A stretch of DNA of 64,000 nt from Streptomyces sp. RKND-216 (GCF_004795255.1 NZ_SSBQ01000002.1:1614001-1678000), one strand, 5' to 3'; shown: positions 1 to 10,594, numbered from the stretch's first letter. Numbers and translations are program-made. Notes: generated by a model not told the origin, from the letters alone.

Positions 1-893
<893 letters not shown>

Positions 894-1005
894 CGGCTGT
901 GTCCTTGTCTGGAGTGGGCGCGGGTGGCGCCGCGGCGTCGCGGTCCCGTCACTGCCGGACAGGAGCCGGCGCCGGGACGCGCCGCGTACGGCGGTGAAAC
1001 GACGA

Positions 1006-1051
1006 AGCGCCGGTCCGGCCGCCTGCGCTGAGGCGGCCGGGGACCGGCGCT
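1006..1051 (-). terminator. Hairpin between rpmE and prfA
   Basis: The arms AGCGCCGGTCC-GGCCGCC and GGCGGCC-GGGGACCGGCGCT pair around an 8-base loop with one small bulge. It begins about ten bases beyond the rpmE stop codon. There is no T-run, as usual for GC-rich actinomycete terminators. It may attenuate rather than end read-through into prfA. Confidence 0.6.
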
Positions 1052-1060
1052 GTCGGGTCG

Positions 1061-1288
1061 CTACTTCTTCTTGCCGGACCCGGCGTTCTTGCCGAAGCGG
1101 GCCTCGAAGCGGGCCACGCGGCCACCGGTGTCGAGGATCTTCTGCTTGCCCGTGTAGAACGGGTGGCACTCGGAGCAGATGTCCGCGCGGATGCTGCCGC
1201 CGGACATGGTGCTACGGGTGGTGAACGAGGCCCCGCAGGTGCAGCTGACCTGGGTCTCGGTGTACTCCGGGTGGATGTCGCGCTTCAA
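1061..1288 (-). CDS. rpmE: 50S ribosomal protein L31, zinc-type
   Basis: Small protein of the large ribosomal subunit, 75 residues, the normal length. Cysteines C16, C18, C38 and C41 (CTC and CSEC) make this the zinc-binding C+ form. Actinomycetes often also carry a zinc-free paralogue under Zur control; none is in this window. The motif [13 protein letters not shown] is diagnostic. The gene sits between prfA and the LCP gene, all on the minus strand. The lysine-rich tail GSGKKK is typical. Confidence 0.97.
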   Translation of the reverse strand: MKRDIHPEYTETQVSCTCGASFTTRSTMSGGSIRADICSECHPFYTGKQKILDTGGRVARFEARFGKNAGSGKKK

Positions 1289-1463
1289 GGTGTCTCCTAG
1301 GTTCGGGAGGGCGCCGGGTCGCGTCGCGGATTGCGCCGCGTGAACCGGGGCCGACGTACCAGTCTGCCACTACTGGCCGCACACGAACAAAACGGGGTGG
1401 GGGCGCCCGGTATTCCGTCCCGGACCGGGGCCGGCGGGGTCCGTTGCGCCGCGCGGGGCGCGG

Positions 1464-2579
1464 TCAGCCGCGCTCCCGGCGTACGACGTCGGCGTCGCTG
1501 CGGGCACCCGCGCTGCCGTCGGTGGCCGACTCGGGGACCGTCCGGTCCGCGCGCAGCGCGTCCCACACCTGGTCGGCCTTCCCCTTCAGGGGCAGTACGC
1601 GGTTGGGGTCGTCCGGGTCGTAGCGCACGGGCATGGTGAGCATGTCGATCTCGCCGGGCCCGACGTCCCTGAGCAGCTTGGCCATGCCGAGCAGATCGGC
1701 GGCGGAGTCCAGCTCCGTGTCGGTGGTGACGGCCGAGGTCGCCGTGTCGGCGAGGTCGTAGAGCTGCGCCGGGTCGCTGAAGAGGCCGATGTCGTCGACC
1801 TTCCCGAGCAGGGCGCGCAGGAACGCGTGCTGGAGCTGTATCCGGCCCAGGTCGCTGCCGTTCCCGACCGCGTGCCGGGTGCGCACCAGGGCCAGGGCCT
1901 GCTCGCCGTCCAGGGTGTGACTGCCCGCCGCCAGGTCGAGGTGGCTGTCCGCGTCCTGCAGCGGTTCACTCAGGGTGATCTGCACGCCACCGAAAGTGTC
2001 GACCAGCTCCTTGAAACCGGTGAAGTCGACCTCGATGTAGTGGTCCATGCGGATGTCGGTCATCGCCTCGACGGTCTTCACCGCGCAGGCGGGCCCGCCG
2101 ACCTGGTAGGCCTCGTTGAACATCGACGGTGCGGCGCCGGGCGCCAGAGTGCCGTCGGCCTTCCGGCACGGGGGCCGGGCGACCAGGGTGTCGCGGGGAA
2201 CCGAGACGATCGTGGCATGGTCGTGCGCCTCGTTGACGTGCACGATCATGGCGGTGTCGGAGCGGGCGGACCCGTCGTCGTCGCCGTACCGGGCGTTCTC
2301 GCCGGACCGCGAGTCGGAGCCGAGGACGAGGATGTCAACGGAGCCGTGCGGCATGTCCTCGGGGCGGTCGCCGCCGAGGCGGCCGTTGATGTCGACGCCG
2401 GCGATGTTGCCGTTCAGCCGGTAGTAGACGAACCCGAGGCCCGCGGCACCGAGGAGGAGGACCGCGGCGACCGTCCAGGCGGTGACGACGAGGGCGCGCC
2501 TCCGCCTGCGCCGGTGCCGCCCGCCCCGGGGCTGCTCGTCCGGCTCGCCGTGCCCTGTCCTGCTGTCCTGCTCCGCCAT
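1464..2579 (-). CDS. LytR-CpsA-Psr (LCP) family cell-wall glycopolymer ligase
   Basis: LCP proteins transfer undecaprenyl-linked anionic polymers (teichoic acids, arabinogalactan-like polymers) to peptidoglycan on the outer face of the membrane. The 371-residue protein has a short basic cytoplasmic tail (about 1-28), one membrane helix (about 29-52) and an extracellular LCP domain. The domain carries DILVLGSDSRS, SDTAMIVHV, VSVPRDTLV and TRHAVGNGSDLGRIQLQHAF, with the conserved Asp and Arg residues that bind polyprenyl phosphate. An SD-like GGGAGGAG lies about 11 bases before the ATG. It lies between rho and rpmE, co-directional. Confidence 0.92.
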   Translation of the reverse strand: MAEQDSRTGHGEPDEQPRGGRHRRRRRRALVVTAWTVAAVLLLGAAGLGFVYYRLNGNIAGVDINGRLGGDRPEDMPHGSVDILVLGSDSRSGENARYGDDDGSARSDTAMIVHVNEAHDHATIVSVPRDTLVARPPCRKADGTLAPGAAPSMFNEAYQVGGPACAVKTVEAMTDIRMDHYIEVDFTGFKELVDTFGGVQITLSEPLQDADSHLDLAAGSHTLDGEQALALVRTRHAVGNGSDLGRIQLQHAFLRALLGKVDDIGLFSDPAQLYDLADTATSAVTTDTELDSAADLLGMAKLLRDVGPGEIDMLTMPVRYDPDDPNRVLPLKGKADQVWDALRADRTVPESATDGSAGARSDADVVRRERG

Positions 2580-2723
2580 CGCGCGAGGCGCTCCTCCCGT
2601 CCGGCGTCATGCGAACGGGGCGAGTACCCCACGCGTCCGGCGGCACGCCGACGAGTTTCCGCGCCCTGCCGTCCTGCCCCGTCGCGCCCGGTGCACGCGG
2701 CCTGCCACCCGGGGGCGACGCGG

Positions 2724-2756
2724 CGGGCCCGCCCCCACGCGGTGGGGGCGGGCCCG
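2724..2756 (-). terminator. rho transcription terminator hairpin
   Basis: A perfect 15-bp stem (CGGGCCCGCCCCCAC with its complement) has a 3-base loop and lies 26 bases beyond the rho stop codon. It separates rho from the downstream LCP gene. Confidence 0.75.
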
Positions 2757-2782
2757 GTGCCGGTCCGAGGGGGCGGGCGGCG

Positions 2783-4744
2783 TCAGTCGCCGCCGTTCGG
2801 CGAGGGAGTCGTCTTCTGGATCTGGAGCAGGAACTCGGCGTTCGACTTCGTCTGCTTCATCTTGTCCAGGAGGAGTTCCACCGCCTGCTGCTGGTCCAGG
2901 GCGTGCAGCACCCGGCGCAGCTTCCAGACGACGGCGAGCTCGTCGCTGCCCATGAGGATCTCCTCCTTGCGGGTGCCGGACGCGTCGACGTCCACCGCGG
3001 GGAAGATCCGCTTGTCGGAGAGCTTGCGGTCGAGCTTGAGCTCCATGTTGCCGGTGCCCTTGAACTCCTCGAAGATCACCTCGTCCATGCGGGAGCCGGT
3101 CTCCACCATGGCCGTGGCGACGATCGTCAGGGAGCCGCCGTCCTCGATGTTGCGCGCGGCGCCGAAGAACTTCTTCGGCGGGTAGAGCGCGGTCGAGTCG
3201 ACACCACCGGACAGGATGCGGCCCGACGCCGGCGCGGCGAGGTTGTACGCGCGCCCCAGGCGGGTGATCGAGTCCAGCAGCACGACGACGTCGTGGCCCA
3301 GCTCGACGAGCCGCTTGGCCCGCTCGATGGCCAGCTCGGCGACCGTGGTGTGGTCCTCGGCCGGGCGGTCGAAGGTCGAGGAGATGACCTCGCCCTTCAC
3401 CGACCGCGTCATGTCGGTGACCTCCTCGGGCCGCTCGTCGACGAGGACGACCATGAGGTGGCACTCGGGGTTGTTGGTGGTGATCGCGTTGGCGATCGCC
3501 TGCATGATCATGGTCTTACCGGTCTTCGGCGGGGCCACGATCAGGCCGCGCTGGCCCTTGCCGATCGGGGAGACCATGTCGATGATCCGCGTGGTCAGTG
3601 CACCCGGGTCGGTCTCCAGGCGCAGCCGCTCTTGCGGATAGAGCGGGGTGAGCTTGGTGAACTCGGGCCGGCCCTTGCCGCCGCCCCCGTCCGGCGCGAC
3701 GCCGTTGACGGAGTCGAGACGGACCAGCGCGTTGAACTTCTCGCGCCGCTCGCCCTCGCGGGGCTGGCGCACCGCACCGGTGACGTGGTCGCCCTTGCGC
3801 AGGCCGTTCTTGCGGACCTGGGCCAGCGAGACGTACACGTCGTTCGGGCCCGGCAGGTAGCCGGAGGTGCGGACGAACGCGTAGTTGTCGAGGATGTCGA
3901 GGATGCCGGCGACCGGGATCAGGACGTCGTCCTCGGAGATCTGCGGCTCGCCGCCCCCGAAGTCGTCGCGGCCCCGGCGTCCCCGGCGGTCGCGGTAACG
4001 GCCCCGGCGGCCTCTGCGGCCGCCGCCGTCGTCGTCGAAACCGTCGTCACGGCGGTCGCGGTTGCCACCGCCGCCGCCCTGGCTCTGCTGGCCGCCCCCG
4101 TCGTTGCCCTTGTTGCCGCGCTGACGGTCACGCTGCCGCTCGCGCTTGGACGGACGGTCCTGCTGCTGGCGGCCACCCTTGCCGCCGCCCTGGTTCTGGC
4201 CGCCGTCGTTGCCCTGGCCGGACTGGGCGTCCCGGCCCTGGTTGTCCCTGGCGTCCTGCTTCGGCCCGTCCTTCCGCGCGTCGGCGGTCTCCGCAGCGGT
4301 CTCCGCGGCGGCCTCGGCCCGGGTGCGGCGGCCCGGGCGCTCGTCCGCGCCCTGGACGGGGATGCCGACCTGCTGGTCGGCGGCCTTGTCGCCGTCGCCG
4401 CCCGTGTCGCCGGTGCGTGCGCGGGAGGTGGCCCGGCGCTTCGGCTTCGTCTCACCGGCTTCGGCGGACGCGTCCGCCTTCCCGGCGTTCGCGCCGCCGG
4501 AGCCGCCCGCGGCCTGCTTCTCCTTGATGACGTCGATCAGCTGGCTCTTGCGCATCCGCGCGGTGCCCCTGATGCCGAGGCCGGAGGCAACCTGCTGGAG
4601 CTCGGCCAGGACCATGCCCTCGAGCCCGGTGCCCGAGCGCCGGCGCCTGGGGGCGGCAGGAGCGTCCGTGGCGGGCGCAGCGCCGTTGTCCGCGCTCGTC
4701 GCGCTGTCGGCGTTGGCGCCCATCAGATCGGTGGTGTCGCTCAC
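2783..4744 (-). CDS. rho: Transcription termination factor Rho with large insertion
   Basis: Hexameric RNA-dependent ATPase that terminates transcription. The start is the GTG at 4744 (VSDTTDLMG): GGAAGG lies 7-8 bases upstream and the protein (653 residues) then matches the actinomycete form; the frame stays open further upstream without a good ribosome site. Domains: N-terminal helical domain (about 40-78, LEGMVLAELQQVASGLGIRG), a low-complexity insertion (about 80-265) rich in Gly, Arg, Gln, Asp and Ala, the cold-shock-like RNA-binding domain (about 268-345), and the RecA-like motor with Walker A PPKTGKT at 405-411. The insertion is characteristic of high-GC Gram-positive Rho. A terminator hairpin follows the stop. 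Confidence 0.96.
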   Translation of the reverse strand: MSDTTDLMGANADSATSADNGAAPATDAPAAPRRRRSGTGLEGMVLAELQQVASGLGIRGTARMRKSQLIDVIKEKQAAGGSGGANAGKADASAEAGETKPKRRATSRARTGDTGGDGDKAADQQVGIPVQGADERPGRRTRAEAAAETAAETADARKDGPKQDARDNQGRDAQSGQGNDGGQNQGGGKGGRQQQDRPSKRERQRDRQRGNKGNDGGGQQSQGGGGGNRDRRDDGFDDDGGGRRGRRGRYRDRRGRRGRDDFGGGEPQISEDDVLIPVAGILDILDNYAFVRTSGYLPGPNDVYVSLAQVRKNGLRKGDHVTGAVRQPREGERREKFNALVRLDSVNGVAPDGGGGKGRPEFTKLTPLYPQERLRLETDPGALTTRIIDMVSPIGKGQRGLIVAPPKTGKTMIMQAIANAITTNNPECHLMVVLVDERPEEVTDMTRSVKGEVISSTFDRPAEDHTTVAELAIERAKRLVELGHDVVVLLDSITRLGRAYNLAAPASGRILSGGVDSTALYPPKKFFGAARNIEDGGSLTIVATAMVETGSRMDEVIFEEFKGTGNMELKLDRKLSDKRIFPAVDVDASGTRKEEILMGSDELAVVWKLRRVLHALDQQQAVELLLDKMKQTKSNAEFLLQIQKTTPSPNGGD

Positions 4745-5128
4745 GAAGGGTCCTTCCCTGGAGCGGGCGTCGGCCTGTCTGGCTCGGCGACCGGTCGTGC
4801 TGTCCGGCTGCGGTCCCTCGTCCTTCGGACCGGCCGGGGCGGTGGTCCCGCCTCTACCTGTACGTACGGCGGAAAGATCATTCAATGGTTCGGCGTGAAG
4901 CGGTGACACATGTCCATCACGCCGGTTCCGGAGCGTGCACGGCACTGCTCGGCAGGATGCTCAAGCGGTGAGGAGGGCTCCCGGAAGAAGAGGTGGTCCC
5001 TGACAGGGACACCGTGCACCGCACTCTACGGGTCGTCGGCGCGACCCACGAGACTGCGAATGCTGACTTGAGGTTAACACTACCGGCTCCAACAAACATT
5101 CCCCCTCTCCCGCACCGGCAATCCGATC
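4745..5128 (-). promoter_or_regulatory. rho leader and promoter region (384 bases, no gene)
   Basis: No credible coding sequence lies between thrB and rho. On the minus strand a TAGTGT that fits an actinomycete -10 element lies at 5082-5077, followed by TTAACCTCAAGTCAGC. It would give a leader of over 300 bases, long enough for the Rho autoregulation seen in other bacteria. No convincing -35 was identified. The block is richer in A+T than its surroundings near 5040-5105. The promoter call is inference. Confidence 0.35.
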
Positions 5129-6061
5129 TCACGAGGACGGGCCGCCCGTCTCCAGGGGCAGCACGCCGGCCCCGGCGGCGTCGAGGCCCAGCCGGTTGGC
5201 CGTCCAGTGCTCTCCCGCCGAACGGGCGACCCTGTCCGCCGCGTCGCCCTCGGTGAGGGCCAGCACGGTCGGGCCCGCGCCGGAGATCACCGCAGGCACA
5301 CCGTCGGCACGCAGCCGGGCGACCAGCGCGGTGCTCTCCTCCATGGCCGGCGCGCGGTACTCCTGGTGCAGCCGGTCCTCGGTGGCGGGCAGCAGCAGGT
5401 CGGGGCGCCGCGTCAGCGCCTCGACGAGGAGCGCGGACCGGCCGGCGTTCAGCGCGGCGTCGGCGTGCGGGACGCTGCGCGGCAGCAGGCCCCGGGCGGT
5501 CTCGGTCAGCAGCGGCTTCTCCGGGACGAAAACCACCGGAACAACCTTCTCCGCGGGGTCGAGGCGGACCGCGCGGGCGGCGCCGCCCTCCGTCCAGGCG
5601 ATGGTGAATCCGCCGAGCAGGCAGGCCGCGACGTTGTCGGGGTGGCCCTCGATCTCCGTGGCCAGCTCCAGCATCGCGGTGTCGTCCAGCCGGACCTCGC
5701 CGCCCGTGGTGACCGCGCGGGCGGCCACGATGCCCGCGCAGATGGCGGCGGAGGAGGAGCCGAGGCCGCGGCCGTGCGGGATGCGGTTGGCGCACACCAC
5801 CTCCAGGCCGCGCGGCTGCCCGCCGAGCAAGTCGAAGGCCGTGCGGAGGGAGCGCACCAGCAGGTGGTCCTCGTCGCGGGGCAGGGTCGCGGCGCCCTCA
5901 CCCGCGATGTCGATGTGCAGGCCGGAGTCGGCGACCCGGACCACCACGTCGTCGTAGAGGCCGAGCGCCAGGCCCATCGAGTCGTAACCGGGGCCGAGGT
6001 TGGCACTGGTGGCGGGGACGCGCACCCGTACGGCGGCTGCGCGGAACGCGGGACCGGCCAT
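5129..6061 (-). CDS. thrB: Homoserine kinase
   Basis: Phosphorylates L-homoserine to O-phospho-L-homoserine, the substrate of threonine synthase. The 310-residue protein starts at the ATG at 6061 (MAGPAFRAAAVRVRVPATSA), with GAGGAG about 12 bases upstream. GHMP-kinase features: PATSANLGPGYDSMG near the N-terminus and the phosphate-binding loop PHGRGLGSSSAAI at about 95-107. The C-terminal GAGPTVLAL is the third GHMP motif. It lies downstream of thrC, but a 428-base gap with a hairpin separates them, so it may have its own promoter. Confidence 0.95.
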   Translation of the reverse strand: MAGPAFRAAAVRVRVPATSANLGPGYDSMGLALGLYDDVVVRVADSGLHIDIAGEGAATLPRDEDHLLVRSLRTAFDLLGGQPRGLEVVCANRIPHGRGLGSSSAAICAGIVAARAVTTGGEVRLDDTAMLELATEIEGHPDNVAACLLGGFTIAWTEGGAARAVRLDPAEKVVPVVFVPEKPLLTETARGLLPRSVPHADAALNAGRSALLVEALTRRPDLLLPATEDRLHQEYRAPAMEESTALVARLRADGVPAVISGAGPTVLALTEGDAADRVARSAGEHWTANRLGLDAAGAGVLPLETGGPSS

Positions 6062-6489
6062 CTTCCGATGACTCTCCTCGTGTGGTTCTTCTTTCACGTG
6101 CGGGTCGTGCCGACGTGCGGTCGTGGTCGACGTGCGGGGGCGGCGGGGTGCGGCCGCGACGGATGTGCCGCACCGCACCCGTCACCTGCCACGGAGCCGC
6201 ACATCGTTGCTTCCGTCGCACGTGCGTGGGAGGGGGTTGGGGCCCAGCCTATCGAAGGAGGGTTCCCCGGCGACACAGGGCGCACGGCAGGCGCACGATG
6301 CGTGTCGGATCACCATACGTGCTCCGCACCGCCGGTGAGCTGCGGCGCTCCGGACGGAGCATGCTCCCGTCGGCCCCGCCGATGGCCGAAACCCGCCCCG
6401 GGGTCTTGACCGGCCCGGCGTGCGGCGGGCGCGGCAACCGTCGCTCGCCGCGCCCGCGGGAGCCGCCGTCAAGCGTGCGGAACCGTCCG
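6062..6489 (-). other. thrC-thrB intergenic region (428 bases, no gene)
   Basis: No coding sequence is supported on either strand. Near thrC it holds the hairpin at 6425-6457. On the minus strand a TAGGCT at 6251-6246 resembles a -10 element and could drive thrB with a leader of about 180 bases; no clear -35 precedes it. The separation is unusual for two consecutive steps of one pathway. Confidence 0.4.
6425..6457 (-). terminator. thrC terminator hairpin
   Basis: GCGGGCGCGGC and GCCGCGCCCGC pair as a perfect 11-bp stem around an 11-base loop, about 30 bases after the thrC stop. It suggests that hom-thrC transcription ends here and thrB is expressed separately. Confidence 0.6.
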
Positions 6490-7590
6490 TCACGCCAGCC
6501 CGAGACGTTCGGCGGCGGCGTCCGCGTCGACGGGCACCACGATCGGCTGCGGTGCTCCGGCCACCGCCCAGTCGGGGTCCTTCAGCCCGTTCCCGGTGAC
6601 CGTGCAGACGATGCGCTGCCCCGGATCGACGCGGTTCTGCTCCGCCGCCTGGAGCAGACCGGCCACCGAGGCGGCCGACGCGGGCTCCACGAAGACGCCT
6701 TCCTCGGCCGCCAACAGCCGGTAGGCGCGCAGGATCTGACGGTCGGTCACCGACTCGATGAATCCACCGGACTCGTCCCGTGCCTGCTCGGCGAGCGTCC
6801 AGGAGGCGGGGTTGCCGATCCGGATCGCGGTGGCGATGGTGCTGGGGTTCGTCACCGGCGCACCGTGCACGAGGGGCGCGGCACCGGACGCCTGGAAGCC
6901 CCACATGCGGGGCGTACGGGTGGCGGGGCCGCCGGTCGCCGGGGCTGCGTACTCCCGGTAGCCCTTCCAGTAGGCGGTGATGTTGCCCGCGTTGCCCACC
7001 GGCAGCACGTGGATGTCGGGCGCGTCGCCGAGGGCGTCGACGACCTCGAACGCGGCCGTCTTCTGCCCCTCGATGCGGGACGGGTTGACCGAGTTGACCA
7101 GCGCGACCGGGTACTTTTCGGACAGTCCGCGCGCCAGGTTGAGGCAGTCGTCGAAGTTGCCGTCCACCTGGAGGATCTTGGAGCCGTGGACCAGCGCCTG
7201 CCCCATCTTCCCCAGGGCGATCTTGCCCTGGGGCACCAGCACGGCGCACACCATCCCGGCACGCACCGCGTACGCCGCGGCCGAGGCACTGGTGTTGCCC
7301 GTGGAAGCGCAGATGACGGCCTGCGCACCCCGCGCCTTGGCGTGCGTGATGGCCATCGTCATGCCGCGGTCCTTGAAGGACCCGGTCGGATTCGCGCCCT
7401 CCACCTTCAGGTGCACGTCGCAACCGGTCGCGGCGGACAGCACACGGGCCGGGACGAGCGGCGTGCCGCCCTCCCGCAGGGTGACGACCTCGGTCTCCGC
7501 GTCGACGGGCAGCCGATCGCGGTACTCCTCGATGACGCCGCGCCACTGGTGGGTGGTGGCGCCGGCGGGCATGCGTTCCATGATGGTCAT
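6490..7590 (-). CDS. thrC: Threonine synthase
   Basis: PLP enzyme converting O-phosphohomoserine to threonine. 366 residues, the compact actinomycete length. The PLP-binding lysine is K73 in [25 protein letters not shown] and [15 protein letters not shown] form the phosphate-binding loops of fold type II enzymes. The ATG at 7590 follows AGCGAGG closely. It lies 113 bases after hom, across a tandem 9-base repeat, and reads in the same direction. Confidence 0.96.
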   Translation of the reverse strand: MTIMERMPAGATTHQWRGVIEEYRDRLPVDAETEVVTLREGGTPLVPARVLSAATGCDVHLKVEGANPTGSFKDRGMTMAITHAKARGAQAVICASTGNTSASAAAYAVRAGMVCAVLVPQGKIALGKMGQALVHGSKILQVDGNFDDCLNLARGLSEKYPVALVNSVNPSRIEGQKTAAFEVVDALGDAPDIHVLPVGNAGNITAYWKGYREYAAPATGGPATRTPRMWGFQASGAAPLVHGAPVTNPSTIATAIRIGNPASWTLAEQARDESGGFIESVTDRQILRAYRLLAAEEGVFVEPASAASVAGLLQAAEQNRVDPGQRIVCTVTGNGLKDPDWAVAGAPQPIVVPVDADAAAERLGLA

Positions 7591-7603
7591 TGTCCTCGCT
7601 GCT

Positions 7604-7638
7604 CCCCTTGAACCCCTTGTTCCCCTGGAACCCCTCTG
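7604..7638 (-). repeat. Four tandem 9-base repeats between hom and thrC
   Basis: On the plus strand the units are CCCCTTGAA, CCCCTTGTT, CCCCTGGAA and CCCCTCTG. On the coding (minus) strand each unit carries AGGGG, so three to four ribosome-site-like cores are stacked at 9-base spacing just ahead of the thrC start. They lie within the 113-base hom-thrC spacer. Confidence 0.7.
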
Positions 7639-7703
7639 CGGCCGCGTCGTCCCCGCGCCTCCTGGCGCGGGTGCGTCACGGCCGGCCGGCCACGCGCAAC
7701 TCG

Positions 7704-8996
7704 CTACTCGCCCTCGACCCGCATGATGCTGGCCACGCCGCGCACGGTGTCGAGGCCGCGCAGCGCCTCCACCGTCGCGGTGAGGGCCGCGTCGGACGCC
7801 CGGTGCGTGACCACGACCAGCCAGGCCTCGCCGTCCTTGCCCTGCTGGCGCACGGTGTCGATGGACACGCCGTGCTCCGCGAAGACGGTGGCGACCTGGG
7901 CCAGCACACCCGGTTTGTCGGCCACGTCCAGGCTGATGTGGTAGCGGGTGACGACCTCGCCCATGGGCGAGACCGGCAGCTGCGCGTACGCCGACTCGCC
8001 CGGCCCACGCGCGCCGTTGACCTTGTTGCGGCAGGCCGCGACCAGGTCGCCCAGCACCGCCGACGCGGTGGGCGCGCCACCCGCGCCGGGACCGTAGAAC
8101 ATCAGCTGCCCGGCGGCGTCCGCCTCCACGAAGACCGCGTTGTACGCCTCGCGCACGGACGCCAGGGGGTGACTCAGCGGGATCATCGCCGGGTGCACGC
8201 GGGCGGAGACGCTGCGACCGTCCGCCGCCCGCTCGCAGATGGCCAGCAGCTTGACCGTGCAGCCCATGCGCTGCGCCGAGGCGATGTCCGCGGAGGTGAC
8301 GTCGGTGAGGCCCTCCCGGTACACGTCGTCCAGCCGCACCCGCGTGTGGAAGGCGATACCGGCCAGGATGGCGGCCTTGGCCGCGGCGTCGAAGCCCTCC
8401 ACGTCGGCCGTGGGGTCGGCCTCGGCGTAGCCGAGCGCGGTGGCTTCGTCCAGCGCCTCGCCGTAGCCGGTGCCGGCGGTGTCCATCCGGTCGAGGATGA
8501 AGTTGGTGGTGCCGTTGACGATGCCGAGGACGCGGTTGACCTTGTCGCCCGCCAGCGACTCACGCAGCGGCCGCACCAGCGGGATCGCGGCGGCCGCGGC
8601 GGCCTCGTAGTAGAGGTCCGCGCCGTACTTCTCGGCCGTCTCGTGCAGGCTGGCGCCGTCCTCGGCGATCAGCGCCTTGTTGGCGGTGACGACGCTGGCG
8701 CCGTGCTCGAAGGCGGTGGTGAGCAGGCCGCGTGCGGGTTCGATCCCGCCGATGACCTCGATCACCACGTCGATGTCCGCCCGCTGCACCAGACCGCTCG
8801 CGTCCGTGGTCACCAGCTCCGGAGCGATGCCCTCCCGCACCCGCCCCGGCCGGCGTACGGCGACCCCGGCCAGTTCGACCGGGGCGCCGATGCGCGCGGC
8901 GAGGTCGTGCGCGTGCGTCGTCATGATGCGTGCCACCTCGGAGCCGACGACCCCACAGCCCAGCAGCGCCACTTTCAGCGGACGCGTACGCATCAT
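7704..8996 (-). CDS. hom: Homoserine dehydrogenase with ACT domain
   Basis: Reduces aspartate semialdehyde to homoserine with NAD(P)H, the branch point to threonine and methionine. The start is the first of two adjacent ATG codons (8996 and 8993) after GAGCGAGG; 430 residues. The nucleotide-binding [19 protein letters not shown] loop is at the N-terminus ([16 protein letters not shown]). The catalytic-domain block [11 protein letters not shown] is present, and a C-terminal ACT domain ([20 protein letters not shown]) is the usual site of threonine feedback inhibition. It is transcribed from lysA toward thrC, the common actinomycete order lysA-hom-thrC-thrB. Confidence 0.96.
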   Translation of the reverse strand: MMRTRPLKVALLGCGVVGSEVARIMTTHAHDLAARIGAPVELAGVAVRRPGRVREGIAPELVTTDASGLVQRADIDVVIEVIGGIEPARGLLTTAFEHGASVVTANKALIAEDGASLHETAEKYGADLYYEAAAAAAIPLVRPLRESLAGDKVNRVLGIVNGTTNFILDRMDTAGTGYGEALDEATALGYAEADPTADVEGFDAAAKAAILAGIAFHTRVRLDDVYREGLTDVTSADIASAQRMGCTVKLLAICERAADGRSVSARVHPAMIPLSHPLASVREAYNAVFVEADAAGQLMFYGPGAGGAPTASAVLGDLVAACRNKVNGARGPGESAYAQLPVSPMGEVVTRYHISLDVADKPGVLAQVATVFAEHGVSIDTVRQQGKDGEAWLVVVTHRASDAALTATVEALRGLDTVRGVASIMRVEGE

Positions 8997-9183
8997 TCGA
9001 CCTCGCTCACATCTGTTGTGGTTGTCCAAGTCTCACGCACGGGTCCGGTTCGTCCACGCCTCATCCAGCATGTGGAACGTACGTCTCACGCCCGCGCGCT
9101 TCGGTGGTCCGGTGCCTCACGTTGTTCCGGGAGCCCGGCCCTCCGGCGGCCCGCCGGTCCGGAAATCCGGCGGGTCCGTCCCG

Positions 9184-10575
9184 TCAGCCGACGTCCAGCC
9201 GCGCCAGGTCCTCCTCCGTCTCCCGGCGCACGATGACCCGCGCCTCGCCGTTGCGCACCGCGACCACCGGAGGCCGTAGTGCGTGGTTGTAGTTGCTGGC
9301 CATGGAGCGGCAGTACGCCCCGGTCGCCGGCACGGCGAGCAGGTCGCCGGGCGCCAGATCGGCCGGCAGGAACGCGTCCTTGACGACGATGTCGCCGCTC
9401 TCGCAGTGCTTGCCCACCACGCGGGACAGCATCGGCTCCGCCTCGGAAGTGCGGGAGACCAGCGACACGCTGTACTCGGCGTCGTAGAGCGCCGTGCGGA
9501 TGTTGTCCGACATGCCGCCGTCCACGCTCACGTAGGTACGCAGCCCGTCCAGTTCCTTCACGGTGCCGACCTCGTACAGCGTGAACGCCGTCGGCCCGAC
9601 GATCGCGCGGCCCGGCTCCACCGACAGCCGCGGCACGGACAGCCCCGCCGCCCGGCACTCGCCGGTGACGATGTCGCCGAGCGCCTTGGCGATCTCGTGC
9701 GGCTCACGCGGGTCGTCATCGGAGGTGTAGGCGATCCCGAGGCCGCCGCCCAGGTCGATCTCCGGCAGCTCCACACCGTGCTCGTCCCGCACCTGCCGCA
9801 GCAGACCGACGACCCGGTGCGCGGCCACCTCGAAGCCGGAGGTGTCGAAGATCTGCGAGCCGATGTGCGAGTGGATGCCGAGCAGTTCCAGGCTGTCCAG
9901 CTGAAGGACCCTGCGCACCGCTTCGGCGGCCTGTCCGTCGGCCAGCGCCAGGCCGAACTTCTGGTCCTCGTGCGCCGTGGCGATGAACTCGTGGGTGTGC
10001 GCCTCGACGCCGACGGTGACGCGGATCTGCACCTTCTGCACGGTGCCAAGCTCACGGGCGAGGTGCGCGACGCGGGCGATCTCCTGGAAGGAGTCCAGCA
10101 CGATCCGGCCGACTCCGGCCTCGACGGCCTGCCGGATCTCGGACGTCGACTTGTTGTTGCCGTGCAGCGCGATGCGGTCGGCGGGCATGCCGGCCGCCAG
10201 CGCGGTGTGCAGCTCGCCCGCGGAGCAGACGTCCAGGTTGAGGCCCTCCTCGTGCAGCCAGCGCACCACGGCGCGGGAGAGGAACGCCTTGCCGGCGTAG
10301 AACACGTCGGCCTCCGAGCCGAACGCGTCCCGCCAGGCGCGGCAGCGCTCGCGGAAGTCGGACTCGTCCAGGAAGTACGCCGGGGTGCCGAACTCCTCGG
10401 CCAGGTCCCGGACGTCCAGCCCGCCGACCGTGACCGCGCCGGTGTCGGCACGGGCGACCGTACGGGCCCAGATCTGCGGGTCGAGTTCGTTGAGGTCGGC
10501 GGGCGGCCCGGAGTAGTGCCCCTCGGGCAGTACGTCGGCGTGGCGGGGCCCGGCGGGGTGTGCGGATCTGCTCAT
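9184..10575 (-). CDS. lysA: Diaminopimelate decarboxylase
   Basis: Last step of lysine synthesis: PLP-dependent decarboxylation of meso-diaminopimelate. The ATG at 10575 (MSRSAHPAGPRHADVLPEGH) gives 463 residues, the actinomycete length; the frame is open 15 codons upstream but the extension is not family-like. The PLP lysine is K96 in DVFYAGKAF; the glycine loop is in EIDLGGGLGIAYT; the substrate-binding cysteine lies in KHCESGDIVV. nrtL ends only 19 bases upstream, implying co-transcription. Confidence 0.95.
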   Translation of the reverse strand: MSRSAHPAGPRHADVLPEGHYSGPPADLNELDPQIWARTVARADTGAVTVGGLDVRDLAEEFGTPAYFLDESDFRERCRAWRDAFGSEADVFYAGKAFLSRAVVRWLHEEGLNLDVCSAGELHTALAAGMPADRIALHGNNKSTSEIRQAVEAGVGRIVLDSFQEIARVAHLARELGTVQKVQIRVTVGVEAHTHEFIATAHEDQKFGLALADGQAAEAVRRVLQLDSLELLGIHSHIGSQIFDTSGFEVAAHRVVGLLRQVRDEHGVELPEIDLGGGLGIAYTSDDDPREPHEIAKALGDIVTGECRAAGLSVPRLSVEPGRAIVGPTAFTLYEVGTVKELDGLRTYVSVDGGMSDNIRTALYDAEYSVSLVSRTSEAEPMLSRVVGKHCESGDIVVKDAFLPADLAPGDLLAVPATGAYCRSMASNYNHALRPPVVAVRNGEARVIVRRETEEDLARLDVG

Positions 10576-10594
10576 GAGCTTGGCTGATTTCCCT

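Noticed and set aside
2609..4906. 765-codon open frame on the plus strand antisense to rho
   Set aside because: It exists because GC-rich third positions of rho suppress stops on the opposite strand. Its sequence is Ala/Val/Gly/Arg-rich with no motif, while the minus strand encodes a clear Rho.
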